NCBI GenBank assembly: GCA_021796435.1
Contig: JAJYXM010000016.1
Span: 1,305,580-1,369,579 of the forward strand
Reading direction: 5' to 3'
Length of the DNA: 64,000 bases
Source: a bacterium
GTDB lineage: Bacteria > Patescibacteriota > Patescibacteriia > 2-12-FULL-60-25
Shown here: in pieces, positions 7,448 to 14,446 of the stretch
How the letters are laid out: each line of letters opens with the position of its first letter
How positions within the stretch are numbered: the stretch's first letter is position 1
Made by a program: the position numbers and the translations under genes
The notes under the pieces: model-generated
What the model was told of the DNA's origin: nothing
Database searches by the model: none
What the model saw: the letters and a program-made list of their open reading frames with translations, nothing else

Positions 7448-8908
7448 TCAGTACGCCTTGGCGAAGATGACGCGGCCGGAAGATTCGGCGCCGCAGAAGA
7501 CGCACTTCCCTTTTTCCTGTTGCTGATCGAACGGGATGCAGCGGATGGTCGCCTTCGTCTCTTCCTTTATCTTCGCTTCGCATTCGGCGGAACCGCACCA
7601 GTGGGCTTTGACGAAATTGCCCTCGACTTTGGCCTTGAAATCAGCATAATCATCGACAGGCAGCGTGTGCTCTTCGCGGAACTTGAGTGCACGGTCATAA
7701 AGATTGGTGTGGATCTGGGAAAGCAAGTCCTTGATGCCGTCCACGATCCCCTCCTCGCTCACGGATTGTTTCTCTGACGTGTCGCGACGGACCAAAGTGA
7801 CTTGTCCGGCGGCGAGATCCTTGGGTCCGAGCTCGAGACGGACCGGCACGCCCTTCTTTTCCCATTCGAAGAATTTTGCTCCGGGACGCAGGTTGTCGCG
7901 ATCATCGATCTTCACGCGGATACCTTCGGCGGTCAGCTGTTCGGAAATCTCTTTGGCTTTGGTCACGACGGATTCGCGTTCTTCCGCCTTCGTGCCGATG
8001 GTCACGATGACGACTTGGTGCGGTGCTAGCTTGGGCGGCATGACCAAACCCTTATCGTCGCCGTGCGCCATGATGAGACCGCCGATGAGGCGCGTGGAGA
8101 CTCCCCAACTCGTCTGCCAGCCGAATTTCTCGGTCTCATCGGCATCGAGGAATTTTACGCCGAAGGCTTTGGCGAAGTTCTGCCCCAGCATGTGGGAAGT
8201 ACCTGCCTGCAGGGCTTTTCCGTCCTGCATCATGGCTTCGATACAATAAGTGCGGACGGCGCCGGCGAACCTTTCGGAGTCGGATTTCGTGCCCGGGATG
8301 ACAGGGATGGCCATCATGTCTTGAGCGAAGTCGCGATAGACATCGAGCATCTGGCGGGCGAAACCGTCAGCTTCGTCTTCGGTGGCATGCACAGTGTGAC
8401 CTTCCTGCCACAAGAATTCCGTGGTGCGCAAAAAGAGTCGGGTGCGCATTTCCCAGCGAACGATGTTGGCCCACTGGTTGATCAGGAGGGGCAGATCGCG
8501 GTACGAGTGGATCCAGCGCGAGAAGACGTCATACATGATGGTCTCGGACGTCGGACGGACGACCAAAGGTTCGTCCAGCTTCTGTCCGCCGGCATGCGTC
8601 ACGACGGCGACTTCGGGCGCAAAACCTTCGACGTGTTGCGCTTCACGCTTGAGGAAACTTTCGGGGATGAACAGCGGGAAGTATGCATTCTGCACGCCTT
8701 TGGATTTGAAACGCGCGTCCAGATCCTTCTGGATGTTTTCCCACAAAGCGTAGCCATAGGGCTTGATGACCATGCAGCCGCGGACCGGCGAGTGCTCAGC
8801 CAGGTCGGCCTGCTCGACCACGTCCTGATACCACTCTGAATAATCCGCATCACGGCGGGTTATGGCCTTTGCTTCGCCTGCATCGTTTTTGTTTTGTTTA
8901 TCGCTCAT
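7448..8908 (-). CDS. proS: Prolyl-tRNA synthetase, archaeal/eukaryotic type
   Basis: A 486-residue class II synthetase from the ATG at 8908 (MSDKQNKND); the frame extends 14 codons further without support. Motif 2 contains RWEMRTRLFLRTTEFLWQEG, then the insertion-free core GTSHMLGQNF and the anticodon-binding domain (PHQVVIVTIG onward). The C-terminal extension with CVFC near the end is the zinc-binding-like domain of ProRS type 3 (archaeal/eukaryotic). This replaces the usual bacterial ProRS and fits CPR. It charges tRNA-Pro. It converges on elp3 across the shared terminator. Confidence 0.95.
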   Translation of the reverse strand: MSDKQNKNDAGEAKAITRRDADYSEWYQDVVEQADLAEHSPVRGCMVIKPYGYALWENIQKDLDARFKSKGVQNAYFPLFIPESFLKREAQHVEGFAPEVAVVTHAGGQKLDEPLVVRPTSETIMYDVFSRWIHSYRDLPLLINQWANIVRWEMRTRLFLRTTEFLWQEGHTVHATEDEADGFARQMLDVYRDFAQDMMAIPVIPGTKSDSERFAGAVRTYCIEAMMQDGKALQAGTSHMLGQNFAKAFGVKFLDADETEKFGWQTSWGVSTRLIGGLIMAHGDDKGLVMPPKLAPHQVVIVTIGTKAEERESVVTKAKEISEQLTAEGIRVKIDDRDNLRPGAKFFEWEKKGVPVRLELGPKDLAAGQVTLVRRDTSEKQSVSEEGIVDGIKDLLSQIHTNLYDRALKFREEHTLPVDDYADFKAKVEGNFVKAHWCGSAECEAKIKEETKATIRCIPFDQQQEKGKCVFCGAESSGRVIFAKAY

Positions 8909-8960
8909 ATTGAATGCATGAAAATTACCATTCCCTGCATATTTCAGCAAGAAAAACGGA

Positions 8961-8988
8961 AGCCCCAGCCGTGAGTTCAGCTGGGGCT
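8961..8988 (-). terminator. Terminator for the Cys4 mini-protein pair
   Basis: Stem AGCCCCAGC/GCTGGGGCT; on the minus strand it is followed by TCCGTTTTTC. Confidence 0.75.
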
Positions 8989-8998
8989 CGTAGGTGCT

Positions 8999-9280
8999 TC
9001 AGACGTCCTGGCCGCGCTTTTTTCGCTTCTTTTCGGCGATTGGCATCGTCAGCCCACGCCGTGCATAACGTCCATAGCAGGGCGTACAGAATTGGCAGGG
9101 AAGGTTCGTGTAGGAGGAAATGATCGCGTTGCAGGTGCTACCGTCGTCCTTACGGGCGATGCACCTCATGCCTGCGAACTTGGACTTGTTGGACGGCGAT
9201 GGATTGCCGGTGGGTTGGACCTGCAGGGAATATTTTCCTCCTGCCGGTCCGGTCATGCTTTTCTCTATCTTCATCTCCAT
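8999..9280 (-). CDS. Small Cys4 (zinc-ribbon-like) protein, downstream paralog
   Basis: A 93-residue protein read from the ATG at 9280, 5 nt after the stop of the upstream paralog. The core reads CIARKDDGSTC, then QFCTPC, giving candidate zinc ligands Cys40, Cys50, Cys65 and Cys68 (an extra Cys lies at 62). The tail is strongly basic (KKRKKRG), compatible with nucleic-acid binding. The function is unknown. The similarity to its neighbour (CIA-KD-x-C, then QFC-x-PC) indicates local duplication. The pair is co-transcribed and ends in a hairpin terminator. Confidence 0.7.
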   Translation of the reverse strand: MEMKIEKSMTGPAGGKYSLQVQPTGNPSPSNKSKFAGMRCIARKDDGSTCNAIISSYTNLPCQFCTPCYGRYARRGLTMPIAEKKRKKRGQDV

Positions 9281-9285
9281 CGACC

Positions 9286-9612
9286 TCACGCAGCTGATTC
9301 GCGTTTGAGTCCAGCCTGCTGCCGCAGTCTCTCCGAGACGGCGGCCAGGTCGTTCATGTCCCAGCCGCGATCCAGCGCGACAGTACGGAGGCGACGCTGA
9401 CAAGGACGACAGAACTGAACATCGCCACGGTTCGAATGGGCAATGATCGTTCCGCAGTCCTTCCCGTCCTTGAATGCGATGCATGGCGCTCCGGCGTGAG
9501 GCCCGGGTTTGCGCTTCTTGCCTTTGCCCTGCAGTTCACCGATCGGCATGGAGGCCGTGACGTAACGGCCAGGTCTTTGTGACGATTGCGCTTCATTTTT
9601 CTGCTTCGCCAT
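9286..9612 (-). CDS. Small Cys4 (zinc-ribbon-like) protein, upstream paralog
   Basis: A 108-residue basic protein starting at the ATG at 9612, with GGGAGAG as Shine-Dalgarno. The core is CIAFKDGKDC, GTIIAHS, then QFCRPCQRR; the candidate ligands are Cys44, Cys53, Cys68 and Cys71. The N-terminal half is Lys/Arg/Gly rich and probably disordered. The C-terminal helix (LAAVSERLRQQAGL) is absent from the paralog. It is first in a two-gene unit with its own promoter. No family name is recognised; a DNA- or RNA-binding role is only an inference from charge and cysteines. Confidence 0.7.
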   Translation of the reverse strand: MAKQKNEAQSSQRPGRYVTASMPIGELQGKGKKRKPGPHAGAPCIAFKDGKDCGTIIAHSNRGDVQFCRPCQRRLRTVALDRGWDMNDLAAVSERLRQQAGLKRESAA

Positions 9613-9678
9613 GTGTTGAACTCTCCCTTTCCTATGCATGGCTCCGACTGCTAGCCGCACAAAAAACGTGCAGATTCG

Positions 9679-9706
9679 AGATTAGCATAATAGGGCGGGA
9701 TGTAAA
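9679..9706 (-). promoter_or_regulatory. Candidate promoter of the Cys4 protein pair
   Basis: TTTACA, 16-bp spacer, TAATCT on the minus strand. A small palindrome GCAC-N7-GTGC (9657-9671) lies at the expected transcription start. Confidence 0.45.
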
Positions 9707-9721
9707 GAGAGAGGAGCACGG

Positions 9722-9802
9722 AAGGTGGGTCTTATTCTTCCCTGCGGAACTCACTCGCTTCGCTCGTTCAAACAGTCCTCGGTTCAGAATAAGACCCACC
9801 TT
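9722..9802. repeat. Long inverted repeat with 17-bp perfect arms
   Basis: Arms AAGGTGGGTCTTATTCT (9722-9738) and its exact complement at 9786-9802. The loop holds a second, imperfect palindrome at 9747-9769 (GAACTCACTC..CGCTCGTTC). No gene is supported at 9613-9882. Confidence 0.75.
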
Positions 9803-9834
9803 ACGTGTAGAAAAAGAGAAGGAAAAAAGGAACA

Positions 9835-9852
9835 GGGCCCTTAGTCGGGCCC
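9835..9852 (-). terminator. Terminator downstream of the 9883-10339 pair
   Basis: GGGCCC-gactaa-GGGCCC, followed on the minus strand by TGTTCCTTTTTTCC. Confidence 0.65.
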
Positions 9853-9882
9853 CGTGGGGTTGAGGAGGTGGCGTGGGTTTTC

Positions 9883-10077
9883 CTAGCCGGTTTTGCCTGG
9901 CTGTCGCAAGCAAGGAAGCTCGAGACAAGGGATGCCGCCAGGTGCCTCAATAAGACGCCAACCGAGCGCTTCCCAGACACTCGTCGGACAACCTGCGGAG
10001 GTTGTCTCTGCGTCAGGTGCGTTTTGTTCTTCGGCCGACGGCACGGGTCGTTCGGAATCTGACGTTGTGGCTGACAC
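9883..10077 (-). CDS. Hypothetical 64-residue protein, GTG start
   Basis: Start chosen at the GTG at 10077 because a perfect AGGAGG lies 6 nt upstream; the frame extends further without a better start. The N-terminal half is Ser/Thr/Glu rich and likely disordered. The C-terminal half contains VWEALGWRLIEAPGGIPCLE with three cysteines in total. No family is recognised. It follows the 78-residue gene by 25 nt and precedes a T-rich terminator, so the two form a small operon. The ribosome-binding site argues that it is a real gene despite its length. Confidence 0.5.
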   Translation of the reverse strand: MSATTSDSERPVPSAEEQNAPDAETTSAGCPTSVWEALGWRLIEAPGGIPCLELPCLRQPGKTG

Positions 10078-10102
10078 GGTGGTCCTCCTTGTCGGCTGAT
10101 CA

Positions 10103-10339
10103 TCAACCAGATTTGCGTACGTGTTCGCAGGGAGTGGTGCTGATGATGCCGATGTATCTGTCCTGTATTTGCGGACCGATGCGGAAGGCATATTCCAGCG
10201 CGACCTCATCGAGCCGCTGTAAACCTTTGGCGGAAAGGACGCTTGAGGTCGTCGACGGTCGATCAGACTCCTCAACGAGTTCACGCATGCGACGAGCGTG
10301 TTCCAACAGTAGATTACGAGGCAACATCACAGAAGCCAT
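10103..10339 (-). CDS. Hypothetical 78-residue protein
   Basis: ATG at 10339 with AAAGGAG 6 nt upstream and a TTGACC-17-CACAAT promoter further up. The sequence begins MASVMLPRNLLLEHARRMRE and has two likely helices, then a short basic tail ending VRKSG. No domain is recognised. It overlaps the upstream part of another open frame, but only this frame has a proper start signal. It is first in a two-gene unit with the 64-residue gene. The function is unknown. Confidence 0.5.
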   Translation of the reverse strand: MASVMLPRNLLLEHARRMRELVEESDRPSTTSSVLSAKGLQRLDEVALEYAFRIGPQIQDRYIGIISTTPCEHVRKSG

Positions 10340-10365
10340 CGCTGCTCCTTTCAGGGTACGGAAGG

Positions 10366-10394
10366 ATTGTGCAAATTATCAGCTAAGAGGTCAA
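10366..10394 (-). promoter_or_regulatory. Candidate promoter of the 10103-10339 gene
   Basis: TTGACC, exactly 17 bp, CACAAT on the minus strand, leading to a leader of about 20 nt with a Shine-Dalgarno sequence. Confidence 0.5.
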
Positions 10395-10439
10395 GTAAAG
10401 AAAGATGGTTCGATCCCCAGCCCTATCACGAATAACAAA

Positions 10440-10463
10440 ACCGCCCACCATATGGCGGACGGT
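10440..10463 (-). terminator. Terminator of tRNA-Lys
   Basis: 10-bp stem (two G-T wobbles) with loop ATAT, followed on the minus strand by TTTTGTT, 6 nt beyond the tRNA end. Confidence 0.65.
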
Positions 10464-10469
10464 TCTGCA

Positions 10470-10545
10470 TGGTGCGACGGCTGGGGATCGAACCCAGGAC
10501 CTTGGGCTTAAGAGGCCCCTGCTCTACCGGCTGAGCTACCGTCGC
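10470..10545 (-). tRNA. tRNA-Lys (anticodon CUU)
   Basis: Cloverleaf read on the minus strand: acceptor GCGACGG/CCGTCGC, D arm GCTC..GAGC, anticodon loop CTCTTAA (anticodon CTT), T arm CTGGG-TTCGATC-CCCAG, discriminator A and an encoded CCA. The first anticodon-stem pair is G27-A43, a mismatch. It decodes AAG. Confidence 0.93.
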
Positions 10546-10550
10546 ATTCA

Positions 10551-10685
10551 CAGGACTTCCTTGTTTGGCGCATCACTTTGTCGAAACCTGCATTTATCGC
10601 TTACCGTACGTTCCCAGTACGCCTCGCGCTAAGCCTCGGTTTCTCCGCGTCCTGCATCCAAACAAGAAAGTCCTGAATTGTGGCG
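10551..10685. repeat. Palindrome-armed repeat, copy 1 (related core, unique arms)
   Basis: Terminal arms CAGGACTTCCTTGTTTGG (10551-10568) and a 17/18 matching complement (10668-10685) enclose a core resembling the one at 46385-46490. On the minus strand the shared blocks are GGATGCAG-ACG-GG, GCGTACT..ACGTA..GTAAGC and AAGT-ATGCGCC. No ORF or tRNA lies inside. Confidence 0.65.
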
Positions 10686-10795
10686 TGATAATAACCAAAT
10701 ACGCATGATACGTCAAGCACAGGTTGAAGGGCTTAATCCCTTGCTCTCCCCCACTTTTCAGGCTATATTGCGGCCAGCCGATACGTCTTTTGCGT

Positions 10796-10867
10796 GCTCC
10801 TGTAGTTCAACGGATAGAATACGGGCCTCCGAAGCTCGAGATCCAAGTTCGATTCTTGGCGGGAGCA
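10796..10867 (+). tRNA. tRNA-Arg (anticodon CCG)
   Basis: Acceptor GCTCCTG/CGGGAGC (one T-G pair), D arm GTTC..GAAT, anticodon stem CGGGC/GCTCG with loop CTCCGAA (anticodon CCG), T arm CCAAG-TTCGATT-CTTGG. The discriminator is A and CCA is not encoded. It decodes CGG. Confidence 0.92.
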
Positions 10868-10898
10868 CAGAGAAGACGTGGCAGTATATTGAAGAGCG

Positions 10899-10916
10899 CC
10901 CCGGTGGCCACCGGGG
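10899..10916. repeat. Perfect 18-bp palindrome after tRNA-Arg
   Basis: CCCCGGTGGCCACCGGGG with no T-run. It lies between tRNA-Arg and the T-rich hairpin at 10969 and may be an RNA stem or a protein site; nothing more can be said. Confidence 0.6.
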
Positions 10917-10968
10917 AGGTCAGACATCAGAATCGTCTGGCGTGCACCAGCGCAAAGATGCGACCGAA

Positions 10969-10995
10969 ACAGAAGCCCACATAGGGGCTTCTGTT
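10969..10995 (+). terminator. Hairpin terminator after tRNA-Arg
   Basis: Stem ACAGAAGCC/GGCTTCTGT followed by TTTTTTT on the plus strand; it also lies at the 3' end of the convergent 972-residue gene. Confidence 0.75.
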
Positions 10996-11036
10996 TTTTT
11001 CGATCTGTCGGATCCGCTCCATGACGGGCGGTCGGT

Positions 11037-13955
11037 TCAGGTCTCATCTCCTTCATCCTGCAACCTCATACGCGGAAAAACATCCAACCCGACTTCGGAG
11101 AATGTTTTGGCCACGACGTTCGTCTTGCGGCTCAAGACGTGTTTGACCGCATTCACCCTACCTTGGTTAAAGGAAAGATAAAGAAGATTCTTAGGCAGCC
11201 CTTTTTGTGTCTGGAAGCCAAAATCTATAGATTTGTTATCGGCCGTGAGACGGTCTATGCGCGATCGGATGAGTCGGGTGATAATGAGATCCTTTTGGGC
11301 CGCGAGTTTGGGGCTAATGCGCAAATAATCGTTGTTTCCGCTGGACAGATATACGTCGACCTTCTTCAGCTTGGAAAACTTGATGAGCGTGTCCAAGATC
11401 ACCTCGGCTCGAGCATAAAAAGAGACGTCATTCAGGCCATAAGTTTCGAAAGATGTGATATCCATATGGACATATAAGGCCGGTCGCTCTTTGACTACCC
11501 GCCTTTCCCGGACCATCAACTTACCCGCTTTAGATGAAGCGTTCTGATCGATCATGTCAGCGGAATGACGATCCGGATCGAACGGGACAGGCATCGCATC
11601 AAATACGTCGCTCCCCTGATCCCAAGATGTTTCCCCGGGACGCAGACGTAATGACGATAGGGCGCGGAAAAGGCTGGCGCAGGCCGCACGATACGCCTCA
11701 CGATCCACGGTCAAGGTCGCCTGCGTTCCTTCCGCGATAAGACGGTACTTCTCTAAATCCTCCGCCGTCTTTTTTCCTGTGAATTCTCGTGCGGTCGTAG
11801 CGACGACTTTAGGTGCAGCCGCTGGTGAGAGGCAGGGCTCGAAGCCGTAAGCATAATCCTTCAGATCCTCCTCTTTTATTCCGAACCTTTCTTGGGCGAA
11901 TCTGCGGGCACGCTCGTCCACGAAGGCGGCGGCCATGAGCTTATTGTAAAGGAACATCTGGTGCATGAACCCATTCGGATATTCCTGCCCAGGGATCAGT
12001 TTCCTGGGCTCGAAATCATCGGTAAAACGCATCATTGAGGCGACATCAGGGATGTGCACTATGCTCTGGATGTCTTGGAAAGGATGCACCTGTTCAGTCC
12101 TCTTGTCGTCCGTCAATTCGTCAGAGCCGGTCGCAGCATAGGCCGCCTCGACGAGCTCCGGAGAAATCCTGGACAATACGTCTTCCATGATGAAGACAGC
12201 GGACCCGAGCGATCGCAGGACTTCCTTAGCCCTGCCTGCATGGACCAATTGCCTGATGGGTGTACGGTTCTTGATCAGCCCGATGGCGTTAAGCGTCAGA
12301 GGAAGACCAAGCGAAGCCATCTTGTCGCATAACCTGTTCATCTCCACCCTTTGCTCGCGAGTGAACGTACCCTGATAGTTCCTCTGCATCAGTTCGGTAA
12401 AAGATGCGACGTCCTCATCAGTCACGCTGATATCTTCAAGCTCATCAAACGGTTTATCGAGTGAAGGCACGGCATTCTCGCCATATAAAGGGGCATAGTG
12501 CAGAGGTTCGGATTCATCGATGTGTCGTCGCAGCTTCCGGAGGACCTCCAACTTCTCTTCCCGCGTATGTGCCTGGTCATACTCTTCCTCCGTCTGCGCC
12601 AGCAGCCCATCGCTTGTGTGTTCCAAAGCATAGCCCTCTATGGCGCGACAAGTCTCGGTAGCATCGAAATAGTTCACCGCGCCGTTCGGCTTGAAGACCC
12701 CGACCCTCGAATGGGTACAGTCCCGCAAGAACCCGTCCCCTCGCGCTCCAGTTATCTCGGAATTGACGACGCATGCGGCGTGGCCCAGCTGACGGTAATA
12801 CGCGGCTGCGCACCAGGCCAAGAGATCACAATGTCCGGCCTTAAGCCCTTCCATAATGAGGCCTAGGTCTTGGGGGTGACGTTTGATGAACGCCCCCAAT
12901 CGATCGTCGCAGACATAACGGAATTCCCTGGCCATGATCTCATTGATGACCTCGCGTGCTCCGCTTAGGCTAGCGGAACCACGGGTGCGGAATTCTTCCG
13001 GGACGGGCAAGCAAGCTTGCAGGTCTTCCCTTTCGTCTTCCGTCGGCACGAAGGACTTCAGGTCGACTGTCGCCGAGTCTCCGATGAACGACATCACATA
13101 GGTCAGCGAGTCTTGTCCGATTTCGCTCATCAGACGGGTGCGGAAAGGCGATTGGCCGCCGGCGTCGACTATATCAATCGGCTGTTCGAGAGCGCCCCTC
13201 ACGCGGAAACCGTAGGGTACGGGCAAGACGCCGCCGGTTATGCGTCCCCGAGGAAGAGAAATGACCAGATTGTCACGCTGAATATCATCCCTGGTCAATC
13301 GAGGAAGAACGCGGATCTCCTCCGGCCGCGGGGCATCGGGTCGTAAATGGGTAAAGCCTGAAACGTCAGGCAGGGCAAAATCATAATCGCATTGACAGTG
13401 GATTTTGGGATAGATGGAACCTATGACTTTGTCCGAGAGCAGGCCCTCCAGATCCATCGATGAAACGCTTTCATGCGAATGGCTGAGCTCTCCCGTCTGC
13501 TCGGCCCGTCCAGACGCTTCGGGTCGAGAAACCGTCGCATCAAAATCCGATCCTCTTGGCTTACCGGCTTTGACGATACGCAGTCCGGGTGTTTTCGGGG
13601 CTTGCCCTGGCGGCGGAATGCGCTCCAACAGAACATCCACCCTGGTGATCAGATAGTCCTTAAGGCTCAAAGGCACGCGGGCCGAAAGCTTTTTCTGGAT
13701 TTCCGCCAAACGCTCATCCTGGTCCATGAAAAATACGTCTTTCGCGATATCGTCATACTCGCGCTTCGTGCCGTCAGGGCCGAGGATGATCTTCTGCAGA
13801 TAAGCGTCGATGACGGTCCGGTCATCCTGAGTCAAAAGATCATCGACGCGTCGGATATAGCTTTCCACGAAAGGGTTTATCGCCTGGACCGCACCTCTTT
13901 TGCCCTTGTCTGGCTGATCCGGTCGCGGCTGAACCGCCTGTTCAAAACGTAACAT
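11037..13955 (-). CDS. Large transglutaminase-fold protein of unknown role
   Basis: A 972-residue soluble protein with no signal peptide or membrane segment. A transglutaminase-like core is visible: Cys376 in AGHCDLLAW, His415 in CTHSRVGV and Asp431 in YFDATE, with the spacing of a Cys-His-Asp catalytic triad. About 370 residues precede it, including a Pro-rich low-complexity stretch near 110-160. About 540 follow, ending in an alpha/beta region (about 830-950) containing YVHMDITSFE and VDVYLSSGNNDY, perhaps a VWA-like fold. Such cores can be cysteine proteases or transglutaminases; the substrate is unknown. GGAG lies about 10 nt before the ATG. Confidence 0.75.
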   Translation of the reverse strand: MLRFEQAVQPRPDQPDKGKRGAVQAINPFVESYIRRVDDLLTQDDRTVIDAYLQKIILGPDGTKREYDDIAKDVFFMDQDERLAEIQKKLSARVPLSLKDYLITRVDVLLERIPPPGQAPKTPGLRIVKAGKPRGSDFDATVSRPEASGRAEQTGELSHSHESVSSMDLEGLLSDKVIGSIYPKIHCQCDYDFALPDVSGFTHLRPDAPRPEEIRVLPRLTRDDIQRDNLVISLPRGRITGGVLPVPYGFRVRGALEQPIDIVDAGGQSPFRTRLMSEIGQDSLTYVMSFIGDSATVDLKSFVPTEDEREDLQACLPVPEEFRTRGSASLSGAREVINEIMAREFRYVCDDRLGAFIKRHPQDLGLIMEGLKAGHCDLLAWCAAAYYRQLGHAACVVNSEITGARGDGFLRDCTHSRVGVFKPNGAVNYFDATETCRAIEGYALEHTSDGLLAQTEEEYDQAHTREEKLEVLRKLRRHIDESEPLHYAPLYGENAVPSLDKPFDELEDISVTDEDVASFTELMQRNYQGTFTREQRVEMNRLCDKMASLGLPLTLNAIGLIKNRTPIRQLVHAGRAKEVLRSLGSAVFIMEDVLSRISPELVEAAYAATGSDELTDDKRTEQVHPFQDIQSIVHIPDVASMMRFTDDFEPRKLIPGQEYPNGFMHQMFLYNKLMAAAFVDERARRFAQERFGIKEEDLKDYAYGFEPCLSPAAAPKVVATTAREFTGKKTAEDLEKYRLIAEGTQATLTVDREAYRAACASLFRALSSLRLRPGETSWDQGSDVFDAMPVPFDPDRHSADMIDQNASSKAGKLMVRERRVVKERPALYVHMDITSFETYGLNDVSFYARAEVILDTLIKFSKLKKVDVYLSSGNNDYLRISPKLAAQKDLIITRLIRSRIDRLTADNKSIDFGFQTQKGLPKNLLYLSFNQGRVNAVKHVLSRKTNVVAKTFSEVGLDVFPRMRLQDEGDET

Positions 13956-13967
13956 ATTTAGAACTCC

Positions 13968-13973
13968 AGTATA
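13968..13973 (-). promoter_or_regulatory. Extended -10 of the transglutaminase-fold gene
   Basis: TATACT preceded by TGC on the minus strand, about 12 nt before the start codon region. No clear -35 is seen. Confidence 0.4.
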
Positions 13974-14096
13974 GCATCACCGGCGCCTAGCGCCAGACGC
14001 CGTAAGCGAGGCAAAATGCATAAAAACAAGGATAAAACAGGCACGCGTCGCGGCGCCTCGGCTGGACCGGGGACTTTCGGACTGAACGCAACGACC

Positions 14097-14125
14097 TTGA
14101 CACGTCTCGCGGCCTGGCTTATCAT
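14097..14125 (+). promoter_or_regulatory. Promoter of the ArsR redox operon
   Basis: TTGACA, 17 bp, TATCAT: a near-consensus sigma-70-type promoter. The expected start is about 14132, giving a leader of about 14 nt without a Shine-Dalgarno sequence. Confidence 0.75.
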
Positions 14126-14142
14126 TCAAATCACTATTTGAA
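14125..14142 (+). promoter_or_regulatory. Candidate ArsR operator
   Basis: Perfect inverted repeat TTCAAAT-cact-ATTTGAA overlapping the end of the -10 and the expected transcription start, 4 nt before the ArsR ATG. The size and position fit an autoregulatory ArsR-family site. Confidence 0.7.
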
Positions 14143-14145
14143 CGT

Positions 14146-14442
14146 ATGAAGACCAAAAAAACCACTTACGCAGACCTGGAGCAGCTAGCCAGCCTGTTCC
14201 AGACCATCGGTGACGCCAACCGCATGCGCATCCTGTGCAGAATATTCGCGACCAAGAACGCTTGCGTCTCGGATATCGCAGATGGCTTGGATCTGAGCGT
14301 GGCCGTCACGTCGTATCATCTGAAGGCCTTAGCGGACGAAGGCTTGCTCGAGCCGAAACGTGACGGCAAACGGGTATGCTACGAGCCCGCCAAGACGACG
14401 ATGTTCAGCGACATCAAAAAACTGATCTGCAAATATAAATGA
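14146..14442 (+). CDS. ArsR-family winged-helix regulator
   Basis: A 98-residue protein with the ArsR/SmtB HTH: LASLFQTIGDANRMRIL, then VSDIADGLDLSVAVTSYHLKAL as recognition helix and LLEPKRDGKRVCYEP as wing. Only two or three cysteines are present (in MRILCRIF, NACVSD and near the C-terminus in LICKYK), so it may sense thiol redox state rather than metal; this is inference. It heads an operon with a thioredoxin-reductase fusion 4 nt downstream. A palindrome at its own promoter indicates autorepression. Confidence 0.88.
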   Translation: MKTKKTTYADLEQLASLFQTIGDANRMRILCRIFATKNACVSDIADGLDLSVAVTSYHLKALADEGLLEPKRDGKRVCYEPAKTTMFSDIKKLICKYK

Positions 14443-14446
14443 ACCT

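Noticed and set aside
10078-10284. 133-residue reading of the 9883-10284 frame, or a frameshift joining it to the 78-residue gene
   Set aside because: The frame upstream of 10077 has no ribosome-binding site and overlaps the 78-residue gene; a GTG with perfect AGGAGG at 10077 explains the second gene without a frameshift.
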